A stretch of DNA of 64,000 nt from Sphingomicrobium sediminis (GTDB lineage: Bacteria; Pseudomonadota; Alphaproteobacteria; Sphingomonadales; Sphingomonadaceae), in NCBI RefSeq assembly GCF_023805295.1, contig NZ_JAMSHT010000001.1, positions 2,119,001 to 2,183,000 on the forward strand. The letters are read 5' to 3'. Made by a program: the position numbers and the translations under genes. The notes beneath the pieces are model-generated. The model made no database searches and was not told the DNA's origin. It was given only the letters and a program-made list of their open reading frames with translations. The stretch's first letter is position 1. Every line of letters begins with the position of its first letter. Below, piece by piece: positions 47,234 through 57,800 of the stretch.

Positions 47234-47973
47234 TAGTGGTCCTCCGGCATGCTGGGGCCGTCATGGGTGATCCGTCCGTCCTCGAGCACGAGGATGCGGT
47301 CGGCGAGATCGAAAACGCGGTTGTCGTGGGTGACGATGATGCAGGCGCGGTCCTCTGCGACCGCGACTTCGCGCAACAGGTCCATCACGCGGCGGCCCGA
47401 CGAAGCATCGAGCGCGGCGGTGGGCTCGTCGCAGACGACGAGCTTGGGTTCGTGGACGAGCGCACGGGCGATGGCGACACGCTGCTGCTGGCCGCCCGAC
47501 AATTGCTTGGGCAGCTTGTCGGCCTGGTCGCCGATATTGAGCTTGTCGAGCATCTCGCAGGCTATGTCGCGCGCCTCGAGCCGGTCCATGCCCTGCGCGA
47601 TCAGCGGCACGGCTGCGTTGGAGGCGGCATCGATCGTCGGGATGAGGTTATACTGCTGGAAGATGAAGCCGATATTGTTGAGGCGGAAGTCGACCAGCTG
47701 GCGGTCCGACAAGGCATAGATGTCGGTGCCGAAGACTTCGACGCTGCCCTCGGTCGGCCACAGGATGCCGCACATGATCGAGATCATCGTCGTCTTGCCC
47801 GAGCCGGACTCGCCGACAAGGTAGGTGAGCTCGCCCTTCTTCACGTCGAGGTCGATGCCGTGCAGCACGCGGATGGTCTGTTGGCCGGCCTCGAAATCGC
47901 GGACGATGGCGCGCGCCGAAATGGCGGCATCATGGTCGAAGGTCGCGTCCATATTCTGCTGTGCCTCGCTCAT
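47233..47973 (-). CDS. ABC exporter ATP-binding protein (MacB/DevA type)
   Basis: The 246-residue nucleotide-binding protein has Walker A GESGSGKT (about 53-60), the Q-loop within FIFQQYNLIPT, signature LSGGQQQRVAIAR, Walker B LVVCDEPTAALD and switch His in VTHDNRVFDLADR. The FIFQQYNLIP segment and size are typical of ATPases that drive MacB/LolCDE/DevC-type mechanotransmission exporters. It acts with the permease encoded just upstream (four-base overlap). Confidence 0.95.
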   Translation of the reverse strand: MSEAQQNMDATFDHDAAISARAIVRDFEAGQQTIRVLHGIDLDVKKGELTYLVGESGSGKTTMISIMCGILWPTEGSVEVFGTDIYALSDRQLVDFRLNNIGFIFQQYNLIPTIDAASNAAVPLIAQGMDRLEARDIACEMLDKLNIGDQADKLPKQLSGGQQQRVAIARALVHEPKLVVCDEPTAALDASSGRRVMDLLREVAVAEDRACIIVTHDNRVFDLADRILVLEDGRITHDGPSMPEDH

Positions 47974-49106
47974 CTGAACACCGCCGCGGGTTCGGTCTTG
48001 AGGACGCCGCGCAGCGCGACCCAGCCGGTGAGCATGATGATGATGGTCACCGAGACGAAGCTGATCATCGGGATTTGCCAGGGCGTGTAGAAACCCTTGA
48101 AGGTCGGATCGCCGGCAAAGGCCTGGATGAAGAGGACCGCACCCAAGAGGCCGAGGCCGTAGCCGATGAGGCCGACCATCGCCGCTTGGGAGGCGACCAT
48201 GAGGCGGATCTTGCCATTGTGGACGCCGATCGCCTTCAGCGCGCCAAACTGCTTGATATTATCGCGGATGAAGAGGCTGAAGGTGAGACCGACAATGGCG
48301 ATCCCGACGATGAAGCCCAATGCCACGGTGATCCCGAAGTTCAACGGGATGCCGGTATTCTCGATGATGAAGTCGATACCGTCGCGGGCGAATTCGTCGC
48401 GGGTGCGGGCGCGCAGGCCCGTCTGTTCTTCGATACGGTCGGTCAGCACGTCGAGGTCTTCGCCCTCGGCGGCTTTGACGAGGATGAAGCTCAGGCGGTT
48501 CCGCTGGCCGGGAACGTAGCCCAATGCATTGGAATAGCGCGTGGTCAGCGTGACCTGGCTGGTGAAGGTCGGGATGGAATCGGTGACCCCGCGAATGACC
48601 GCGCGCTGGTCGTTGAGTTCGAGGCGCGTGCCGATGAACTCCTCGCCCGGCGGGAAGAGGCGGGTCGCGCCGACATCGTCGATAAAAACGGCATCGGGCG
48701 CGGCCAGCGCGGCGCGATCGCCCTCGATCATATTCTCGGGAAGGCCGATCAACGTGGTGTCGTCGACGCCGATGACAGTAACACCCTCAAGGTCGCCTTC
48801 GGGAGTCCGGATGGTCGCGCCCGAGCGCAGGTGCGGGACGGCCCATGCCACGCCCGGCACGCCGCGGACGCGGTCGAGCGCGGTCGAGGGCATCGGATAG
48901 GCAACGTCGGGGGTGCGGCTCACCTTGTCCATCACCCAGATGTCGTTGACCTTCACGTCGTATACCGCGCTCGCGCCACGCTCCAGCAGGTTCACGAAAA
49001 TGGTTAGCTGCTGGGTGATGAGCAGGGTCGAAAAGGCAATGCCGAACAGCAGGCCGAAAAACTTCTGCCGGTCTCCGGTGAGCATCCTGATCGCGATCCA
49101 GATCAT
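47970..49106 (-). CDS. ABC exporter permease (FtsX/DevC type)
   Basis: Start ATG 49106 begins MIWIAIRMLTGDRQKFFGLL; the longer frame runs through the operator and the TetR gene and is not credible. The 378 residues give a first helix at about 18-38, a large periplasmic domain (about 45-255) and three helices near the C-terminus (about 262-285, 310-335 and 345-368): the four-helix FtsX/MacB topology. DevC-type permeases match best. With the ATPase, adaptor and OMF below it, it forms a tripartite exporter. The substrate is unknown. It is divergent from a TetR gene and probably repressed by it. Confidence 0.92.
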   Translation of the reverse strand: MIWIAIRMLTGDRQKFFGLLFGIAFSTLLITQQLTIFVNLLERGASAVYDVKVNDIWVMDKVSRTPDVAYPMPSTALDRVRGVPGVAWAVPHLRSGATIRTPEGDLEGVTVIGVDDTTLIGLPENMIEGDRAALAAPDAVFIDDVGATRLFPPGEEFIGTRLELNDQRAVIRGVTDSIPTFTSQVTLTTRYSNALGYVPGQRNRLSFILVKAAEGEDLDVLTDRIEEQTGLRARTRDEFARDGIDFIIENTGIPLNFGITVALGFIVGIAIVGLTFSLFIRDNIKQFGALKAIGVHNGKIRLMVASQAAMVGLIGYGLGLLGAVLFIQAFAGDPTFKGFYTPWQIPMISFVSVTIIIMLTGWVALRGVLKTEPAAVFR

Positions 49107-49158
49107 CGGGCTGTTGCCTGGCCTTCCTTGCTTTTCTAACGAGTCGGACGCATAATAC

Positions 49159-49192
49159 TGAACGGTGGCGTTCAATTGAACGGTGTCGTTCA
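49159..49192. promoter_or_regulatory. Tandem TetR-type operator
   Basis: Two 16-bp dyads with identical half-sites, TGAACG-N4-CGTTCA, occupy 49159-49174 and 49177-49192, with spacers GTGG and GTGT and two bases between them. Their centres are 18 bp apart, so two dimers could bind nearly on the same helix face. They sit between the divergent export operon (start 49106) and the TetR gene (start 49221), which fits binding by that regulator to control both directions. Confidence 0.85.
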
Positions 49193-49220
49193 GATTGTCA
49201 ATTGCCAGAGAGGGAAAAAG

Positions 49221-49823
49221 TTGCGTCCATCGAGCGAAGCCAAGCGAAAAAAGATTGTGGACGCTGCGTGCAGCGCCTTCTTCGCGCATGGATTCGAGGG
49301 TGCTTCGATCGAGGCGATCGCCGCCGATGCGGGCGTGTCGAAGGTCACCGTCTACAACCATTTCGGGACCAAGCAGGCGCTGCTCGGCGCTGCGGTCGAG
49401 GCCGAGTGCGAGAAGATGCGCGACCATCTCGATTTCAGCCACGTCTTCGACGCGCCCATTCGTAAAAAGCTCGAACGCCTTGGGGCCGCCTTCCAGCAAT
49501 TTCTGAGCCGACCTGAGATCGTCACTTTCGACCGACGGATCGCCGCCGAAAGCGAACGCGATCCCGAGATCGGTCGCGCTTTCCTCGAGGCGGGACCGCG
49601 CCGAATGAAGGTGATGCTGGCGATGATGATCGGTCATGCAGTCGCGGCCGGAGAGCTGGAAGTCGACGATCCAGAAATGGCTGCCGAACAGTTTGCCTCG
49701 ATGTGCAAGGGGATGGGGGAGATGGAGCGCCGCTATGGCTGCGATGCCGATCCTGAAAGGGACACCCAGCGCATCGCCGCCGCGGTCGAGACGTTCATGC
49801 GCGCTTATGGGGCGAAGAATTGA
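49221..49823 (+). CDS. TetR/AcrR-family transcriptional regulator
   Basis: The TTG at 49221 is chosen because GAGAGGG lies about six bases upstream and because a TTG at 49176 would start inside the operator. The product is 200 residues. The helix-turn-helix domain (about 6-52) reads SEAKRKKIVDAACSAFFAHG, then GVSKVTVYNHFGTKQALLGA. The C-terminal domain (about 75-195) resembles the AefR-like TetR_C group. It probably represses itself and the divergent exporter through the two TGAACG-N4-CGTTCA dyads. Its stop overlaps the glpK start by four bases (TTGA). Confidence 0.93.
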   Translation: MRPSSEAKRKKIVDAACSAFFAHGFEGASIEAIAADAGVSKVTVYNHFGTKQALLGAAVEAECEKMRDHLDFSHVFDAPIRKKLERLGAAFQQFLSRPEIVTFDRRIAAESERDPEIGRAFLEAGPRRMKVMLAMMIGHAVAAGELEVDDPEMAAEQFASMCKGMGEMERRYGCDADPERDTQRIAAAVETFMRAYGAKN

Positions 49824-51277
49824 TCCTCGTCCTCGACGAAGGGACGAGCTCGACGCGGGCGCTGCTCTTCGACGAGACCGGCAATATCCATCATGTCGCG
49901 CAGGCCGACATCGAAAGTCGTTATCCCCGGCCCGGCTGGGTCGAGCAGGATCCGCGCGACCTGTGGCGCCAGTCGCGCAATGTGATGCGCGAGGCGATCG
50001 ATGCTGCGGGCGGCGCGGCGAAAATTACCACCATCGGAATCACCAACCAGCGAGAGACATTGATCGCATGGGATCGCGACAGCGGTGCCGCGCTGGCGCC
50101 AGCGATCGTCTGGCAGGACCGGCGCACGGCTGCGGCCTGCGCCGACCTGCGGGAGGCAGGGCATGAAGCTGCGGTCCAGCATCGCACAGGCCTGCTTCTC
50201 GACCCCTATTTCAGCGCCAGCAAGATGCGCTGGATGCTTGACCATCATGAAGAGGTTGCAGCCGCAGCGCAGCGGGGCAGCCTCGCCTTTGGCACAGTCG
50301 AAAGCTGGCTCATCACCAAGCTTGCCGGCGCGCATGTCACCGACGCCAGCAACGCATCGCGCACGGCGCTGATGGACCTAGAGAAAGCAAGCTGGGACAG
50401 CGACATGTGCGACCTGTTCGGCGTGCCGGAAGAGGCCTTGCCTGCGATCGTCCCGACGGCGGGGAAGCTGGCCGAAACCGACATGTTCGGTGCATCGATC
50501 CCGATCACCGGATCGGCCGGAGACCAGCAGGCGGCAACCATCGGGCAGGGGTGCCTGGAACCCGGTGCCGCGAAGGCAACACTCGGCACCGGATTGTTCG
50601 CGCTGACCTCGACCGGGACCGACGTGCCGAAGTCGGAACATCGGCTGTTGGCGACGCTGCTGAGCGATGTCCATGGCGAGCGGCTTTATGCGCTGGAGGG
50701 TGCTGTGTTCGTCGCCGGCAGCCTCGTCAAATGGCTCCGCGACATGGCCGGACTGGTGGGCAGCGCCAGCGAGACCGAGACGCTGGCGCGCAGTGTCGAG
50801 GATAATGGCGGGGTGACGATCATTCCGGCCTTCAACGGGCTGGGTGCACCGCATTGGCGGCCCGATCTCACCGGCTCGATTCAGGGACTTACCTTTGGCG
50901 TGACGCGCGCGCATTTGGTCCGCGCCGCACTCGAAGCGGTGACCATGAGCTGCGTCGATCTGGCCGGTGCCTTTGCGGCCGACGGGGCCCAATGGGAGCG
51001 GCTTCGGATCGATGGCGGGATGGTGGCCAATGACTGGTTGGCGCAGGATCTTGCAGACCAGCTCGACCTGACGATCGAGCGCCCGACGAACGTGGAATCG
51101 ACAGCCCGCGGCGGCGCCATCCTGGCTGCCGTCGGGGCGGGGATTCATGCCGACCTGGAGGCCGCAACATCGGCCATGTTGCCGCCGCTCGAACGGTTCG
51201 ATCCGGCGATCGCCTCAGACGTGCGCGGGGCGCGCGCAAAACAGTGGAAATCAGCGCTCGAACAGGCGCTTCGCTAG
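49820..51277 (+). CDS. glpK: Glycerol kinase
   Basis: GlpK phosphorylates glycerol to glycerol 3-phosphate. The 485-residue FGGY kinase begins ILVLDEGTSSTRALLFD (phosphate-binding DxGT). It contains ITNQRETLIAWDRDSG and AIVWQDRRTA (glycerol site), TLGTGLFALT (ATP site) and the FGGY signature region RIDGGMVANDWLAQDLADQL. The start is a TTG at 49820 overlapping the TetR stop; no in-frame ATG lies nearby. Length is slightly under the usual ~500. No glpF or glpD is adjacent, and its coupling to an efflux repressor gene is unusual. Small hairpins follow the stop. Confidence 0.94.
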   Translation: MILVLDEGTSSTRALLFDETGNIHHVAQADIESRYPRPGWVEQDPRDLWRQSRNVMREAIDAAGGAAKITTIGITNQRETLIAWDRDSGAALAPAIVWQDRRTAAACADLREAGHEAAVQHRTGLLLDPYFSASKMRWMLDHHEEVAAAAQRGSLAFGTVESWLITKLAGAHVTDASNASRTALMDLEKASWDSDMCDLFGVPEEALPAIVPTAGKLAETDMFGASIPITGSAGDQQAATIGQGCLEPGAAKATLGTGLFALTSTGTDVPKSEHRLLATLLSDVHGERLYALEGAVFVAGSLVKWLRDMAGLVGSASETETLARSVEDNGGVTIIPAFNGLGAPHWRPDLTGSIQGLTFGVTRAHLVRAALEAVTMSCVDLAGAFAADGAQWERLRIDGGMVANDWLAQDLADQLDLTIERPTNVESTARGGAILAAVGAGIHADLEAATSAMLPPLERFDPAIASDVRGARAKQWKSALEQALR

Positions 51278-51281
51278 GCCT

Positions 51282-51316
51282 GCGACTCGGAGTCGCCGAC
51301 TACCGACTTTGGTCGG
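51282..51316 (+). terminator. Paired small hairpins after glpK
   Basis: Two perfect short stems follow the glpK stop at once: GCGACTC-G-GAGTCGC (51282-51296) and CCGAC-TTTG-GTCGG (51303-51316). An imperfect longer dyad with GATTCTT/AAGAATC ends lies at about 51368-51400. None has a T run; they may together end or stabilise the transcript. Confidence 0.4.
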
Positions 51317-51838
51317 CATTCCTGCCGCTAACCAACAATTGTTTCGATTCGGGACGGCGCTCCCGAAGATTCTTTCGCCGCGCTGGGCGCCGAAGAATCC
51401 AGTTCTCACTTAAATCCGAGTTTAGCGAACAAGGCTAACAGATGGTTAATATCCGACGTTGGGCATGACCCATGTTAACTCTAGTAAGTCTATATTGTTC
51501 GCTATGGCCTATATATTCACTACTAATGTCATCATTACTTAGCAAAATGCCGAAAGTGACAAATCAGATATCCATCATTCTATGTATTAACTTCAATACC
51601 ACTTAAAAGGTTAACAGTATAAGTAGTCATATACCGTGAGATTTTGATTCAAGAGAGAGCGTTCACAACCTCACTTAACTTGCAATTTGGCAAATTGTTG
51701 TTCTTGATCGCTGCATAAGGCGTGTGGGGCGTGCTGCTTCGTTAACCTTCTCCGTTTAACGGCGAGACGTTCCCATGCTTCGGATTGGCAGCGCTGTGAC
51801 CCCCGGGTTCAGCGCATCAAGAGCTGAAAAGGTGGGAC
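51317..51838. promoter_or_regulatory. A/T-rich gene-free leader upstream of the giant adhesin
   Basis: This is the longest gene-free stretch in the window (561 bp in all between glpK and the adhesin gene, this entry covering the part after the hairpins). It is visibly lower in GC than everything around it, most strongly at about 51420-51720. I find no credible reading frame. Elements seen are a perfect dyad CAATTTG-G-CAAATTG (51683-51697), several TTAAC/GTTAAC words (51440-51760), and an AGGTGG ribosome-binding site just before the adhesin ATG. The length and composition fit a regulated promoter with a long 5' leader. A small RNA is possible but not shown. Confidence 0.6.
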
Positions 51839-54800
51839 ATGCGAAACGACGATCTTTCGATGACGCAGGATGCCGGTGGTCCGGTAGTGAATGCGAACGG
51901 TGACATCCAGGAGCTTCCGGAAAACGCAATGCGCGTCCAGCCGGGTATCGGCGGCACGGTCATGCTGCCCGAAGGCGTTGAGCTTTCGGACATCAGCGTC
52001 GTCGGACGCGACCTGGTGATCGAGCTGCCCGACGGCAGCTTCATGATTGTCGAAGGCGGCGCCGTCTTCGTCCCCACCCTGATGATCGGCGATGTTGAGG
52101 TTCCCCCCACCAACCTCGCCGCGCTGCTGATCGATGACGAACCCCAGCCGGCCGCGGGCGACACTCCGTCGAGCGGCGGCAACTTCGCGGTGGAAGTCCC
52201 GCCGCTGGATCCGGGTGTTCCGCTCGGCGACCTCATTCCGCCGACCGAACTCACCTACACCCCGCCCGAGATCGAAGATATCGGCCAAGCAGTCGATGAA
52301 GAGCCGGAAATTCTGATCGACACGCCGGAAGAACCGTTCCCGGTTCCCGACGCCAATGCGATCGTTGACGAAGCTGGCCTTCCCAATCGCGGCGATGAGC
52401 CCGAAGGCACGCAGGAGCCGACCGATGGCGAATTCACCAATGGTGAGTTCGTTTTCGCCTCGCCCGACAGCCCCAACGCCGAGAATGACGTTTCGGTCAA
52501 CGGTATTCCGATTACCGAAGTCGGCCAGGTGATCCCGGGCCAGTATGGCAACCTGATCATCACCGGCATCCAGCCGGGTTCGATCACCTATGATTATGTC
52601 CTGCTGGACAACACCACCAATGGCGACGTCACCGACGTCTTCATCGTCACCATCACCGATCCCGATGGCGACAGCGCCGAAGCGACGCTGACCATCGGCA
52701 TCATCGACGATGCGCCGGTGGCAGTCACCGATGAAGTCGACCTGCCCTCCAACGGCGAAGCGGCAGGTAACGTCGTCAGTGGTGATGGCTCCAATGCTGG
52801 CGCCGGAAGCGCCGATACGGCTGGTGCCGACGGCATCGCGCAGGTCGGGATTGTCGTCAACGGCTCGCCCACCTTCTCGAACGACCCGATCGTCGTTTCC
52901 GGCGATCATGGCACGCTGACCTTCAATCCCGACGGCAGCTGGACCTATGTGCGCGACAATGACGCGCCGCTCCAGGACAGCGACAGCTTCACCTACATCC
53001 TCGTCGACGGCGACGGCAGCGAAAGCCAGGCCCAGCTCATCATCAATATCGACGACAAGGGTCCGTCGATCGACGTTCCGACCATTGGCGAAGCCGGTAC
53101 GCAAGTCGACGAAGCCGGCCTGCCCGAAGGCGATGGCGATCCGCGCGAAGCGGGCGAGCCCGCCGGTTCGGACGAAGCCGCCGACGGCAATGGCGCGGAT
53201 AATGACGTGCCGAGCGAAACCACCAGCGGCACGATCACCTATGTGCCGGGTGACGGCGCAACGACGATCCGCATCGACGGCATCGAGGTGACGGGTGTCG
53301 GCCAGACCTTCACCAATGCCGAAGGCACGCTGACCATCACCAGCCTGTCCAACGGTTCGATCGGCTATAGCTTCACGCTCGCCGACAATACGTCGGGCGA
53401 CAATACGTCGACCAGCTTCGTCGTCAGCGTCACCGACGTCGACGGCGACAGCGCGCAAGGCACGCTGACCATCGACATCGTCGATGACGAAGCGGATGCC
53501 GTGAACGACACGGACAGCCTTGGTGCCGGCGAATATGGCCCCATTGGCGGCAACGTCATGGACAACGACTTCGAAGGTGCCGACGGCGCCTCGGTCACGG
53601 CCATTTCGAGCAATAACGAGCCGGGCAACGGCTCGTCGCCCAATGGCGGCGGCCTGGAAATCCAGGGTGAGTATGGCGTCCTCGTCATCAACCCGGACGG
53701 CACCTACACCTACACCCGCGATGCCGGCACGCCGGGCGGTGTGCAGGATGTCTTCACCTACACGCTGACCGATGGCGACACGGACAGCGATACGGCGACG
53801 CTGACCATCACGATCGCCGATGCCGAACCCGAACTGCGCGTTCCGGGCGAGGATGATGACGGCACGCTCGTCGACGAAGCCGGCCTCAATGAAGGCGACG
53901 GCGATCCGCGCGGTGCCGGCGAACCTGCCGGTACGGGCGAAGCGTCGGACAATGTTCCGGACAATGACGACAGCGAAACCAGCTCGGTCGGCACCATCAC
54001 CTTCGGTGGTGGCGACGGCCCGCTGACGGTCGAAATCAATGGCGAGACGGTGACCGGCGCAGGCCAGGTCATCGACGGCACCTATGGCTCGATCGAGATT
54101 CTGAGCTACGATGCCGGCACTGGCACCATCACTTATGAGTATACGCTCGCCGACAATACGTCGGGCGATGCCACCAGCGACACGTTCAACGTCGTCGTGA
54201 CCGACCAGGACAATGACACTGCCAATGGCAGCTTCACGGTCGAGATCGTCGATGACGAGCCGATCGCTGCCAACGACATGAACAGCATTGGCGAGGGCCT
54301 GTTCGGCCCGGTCATGGGCAATGTCATCGACAATGACAATGTCGGCGCCGACGACGCGACCGTCACCGCGATCGCCAGCAATAACGAGCCGGGCAACACG
54401 TCCTCGGCCAATGGTGGCGGTCTCGAGATTGACGGCGAATATGGCACGCTGATCATCAACCCCGATGGCAGCTACACCTACACGCGCGACGAAGGCACGC
54501 CGGGCGGTGTGCAGGACGTCTTTACCTACACGCTGACCGATGGCGACACCGACACGACGACGGCGACGCTGACGATCACGATTGCCGATGCCGACGTGGA
54601 AGTCGAAATCCCGCAGGCTGGCGGCGACACGACCACCGTTTATGAAGACGCGCTGGCCGAACGTGGCAGCGAACCTGCCGGTACCGACGAAGCCGCCGAT
54701 GGCGACGGCACCGACAATGACGATACCGGCGAAGCCGTTTCGGGCGTGATCGGTTTCACCTCGCCCGACGGGCTTGGCGGCATCAGCATTGCCGGCACCG

Positions 54801-57800
54801 CACTCGACCTCGATGCGGGCTTCCCGCAGACGGTCTCGAGCGATGCCACCGGCAAACTGGTCATCACGGGCTATACTTATGACGCGATGACCGGCGCGGG
54901 TACGATCAGCTATACTTATACGCTGCTCGACAACACGCTTTCCGATCCCGACAGCGTCAGCTTCTCGGTCGTCGTCACCGACGCCGATGGCGACAGCAAC
55001 GCGCCGGGTAACCTCACCATCGCGATCATCGACGATGCGCCCGAAGCGACCAACGATTCGAACAGCCTCGGCTCGGGCGAATTCGGTCCGATCGGCGGCA
55101 ATGTCATCGACAATGACAATGTCGGCGCGGACGATGCGGTCGTCTTTGACGTGGACAGCAACAACGAACCGGGCAACGATCCGGTCAATAATGCCGGCGT
55201 GCTGACGATCCAGGGCGAATATGGCGAGCTCGTCATCAATCCGGACGGCAGCTACACCTACACTCGCGATGCGGGTACGCCGGGCGACGTCCAGGACGTC
55301 TTCACCTATACGCTGCGTGACGGCGATCTCGACACCACCACGGCGACGCTGACCATCAGCATCGGCGATGCCGGTGTCACGGTCGACATCCCTGAACCGG
55401 GCGGCGACGACACGACCGTCTATGAAGACGCGCTCGCCGAGCGTGGCAGCGAGCCTGCCGGTACCGACGAAGCCGCCGATGGCGACGGCACCGACAATGA
55501 TGACACGGGCGAAGTGACTTCGGGCGTGATCAACTTCTCGGCCGTCGATGGCCTCGGCAGCATCACCGTTGCGGGCACCACCCTGGTCCTCACCGATCCG
55601 TTCCCGCAGACCGTCTCGAGCGATGCGACGGGCGAGCTGGTCATCACGGGCTACACCTATGATGCCAATACCGGTGCTGGCACGATCAGCTACCAGTATA
55701 CGCTGCTGGACAACACGCTGAGCGATCCCGACAGCGAGAGCTTCTCGGTCGTCGTGACCGATGCCGACGGCGACAGCAATGCGCCGGGCAGCCTGGTCAT
55801 CGCGATCATCGACGATGCGCCGGAAGCGACCAATGACAGCGACAGCCTCGGCGCCGGCGAGTTCGGTCCGATCGGCGGCAATGTTATCGATAATGACAAT
55901 GTCGGCGCGGACGACGCGACCGTCACCGCGATCGCCAGCAATAACGAGCCGGGCAACATGTCTTCGGCCAATGGCGGCGGTCTCGAAATCGACGGCGAAT
56001 ATGGCACGCTGATCATCAACCCCGATGGCAGCTACACCTATACCCGCGATGCGGGCACGCCGGGCGATGTGCAGGATGTCTTTACCTATACCCTGACCGA
56101 CGGCGACACCGACACGACGATGGCGACGCTGACCATCAGCATCGGCGATGCCGGCGTGACCGTCGATATCCCTGAGCCGGGCGGCGATGACACGACCGTC
56201 TATGAAGACGCGCTGGCCGAACGTGGCAGCGAGCCTGCCGGTACGGACGAAGCCGCCGATGGCGACGGCACCGACAATGACGATCCGGGTGAAGTCACCT
56301 CGGGCGTGATCAACTTCTCGGCCGTCGATGGCCTGGGCAGCATCACTGTTGCGGGCACCACCCTGGTCCTCACCGACCCGTTCCCGCAGACCGTCTCGAG
56401 CGACGCGACGGGCGAACTGGTCATCACGGGCTACACCTATGATGCCAATACCGGTGCTGGCACGATCAGCTACCAGTATACGCTGCTCGACAACACGCTC
56501 ACCGATCCGGACAGCGAAAGCTTCTCGGTCGTCGTGACCGACGCCGATGGCGACAGTAATGCGCCGGGCAGCCTGGTCATCGCGATCATCGACGATGCGC
56601 CGGAAACCGCGAACGATACGGACAGCATCGACGAAGGCGCCGTCTCGGTGACGGGCAACGTCATCACCGATGCCGAAGCCAATGGCGACAATGGGGCCGA
56701 CAATGTCGGTGCCGACGATGCCTCGGTGACCGATATCGACAGCAACAACGTGCCGGCGAACGACTTCGTCCTCAACGGCAGCGATCTCGTCATCGACGGC
56801 CAGTATGGCACGCTGACGATCAGCCCGGACGGCACCTATGTCTACGCGCTGGACAACACCAATAGCGACGTGAACACGCTGCAGAACGGCCAATCGCTGG
56901 TGGAGACCTTCACTTACACGATCACCGATGGCGATCTTGATGCCGAAACGGCGACGCTGACCATCACGATCAACGGCACGAACGAGGGCCCGACGGCCAG
57001 CAACGTGACGCTGACCGTGTCGGAAGAAGGCCTCAATGACCCTGATGCCACCGATCCGCATGTCGGCAATCCCGACGATACGGGCACCGGTGACGGTCCG
57101 GGCCTTAACAGCGCGACCGATTCGGACAGCCTCAACGCCTCGGATCCCGATGGCGACCCGCTGACCTTCACGCTGGGTGAGCCGGTCGGCAATTATTACG
57201 ATGCCGACGGCAACCTCATCATGTGGTCGGGTGGCGGGACCAACACCATTGTCGGCATGGCCGGTGGTGTGCCGGTCATCACCATCAGCGTCGATGGGAC
57301 GGGCCAGGTCACTGCGACCCTGTCGGAGCCGATGTATCACGGCACCCCGCCGTCGACCGGCGATGCCGGCGAAGGCCAGCTGTCGATCTCGCTCCAGGCG
57401 ACCATCGACGATGGCAGCGCCGCGCCGATCAACCGCACGGTGACCATCAACGTCCAGGACGACCAGCCGGACGTCACGGTCAACGATGTCGACCCGACGG
57501 TCGATCCGCACACGGATGATGGTGACAACACCGTCCCGCTGAGCGTCGATGAAAGCTTCCTCGGCGTCGATGTTACCGCCAATTACGGTGCCTTCTTCAC
57601 CGCCGCCTTCGGTGGTGATGGCCCGCAGGGTAATGATGTCGACAGCGGCCTCGTCTACGACTTCGTCGTGGCCGAAGGTGCGACGAACCTTGTCGATACT
57701 GCCACCGGCTGGACCGTCCAGCTGCGCGGTGATGGCACCGGCCTCGTCCAGGGCTATGTCACCGACGGCAACGTCGAATATGTGGTCTTCGAATTGACCG

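Noticed and set aside
49107..49637. N-terminal extension of the exporter permease
   Set aside because: It reads through the tandem operator and the TetR gene on the other strand; the permease fold begins at MIWIAIRM.
51742..51759. Possible CtrA box in the adhesin leader (two TTAA words)
   Set aside because: The two TTAA elements are separated by ten bases, not the seven of the CtrA consensus TTAA-N7-TTAA.
53051..56595. Repeat array considered as CRISPR or mobile repeats
   Set aside because: The period is 780 nt, in frame and translated as adhesin domains; there are no spacers or cas genes.
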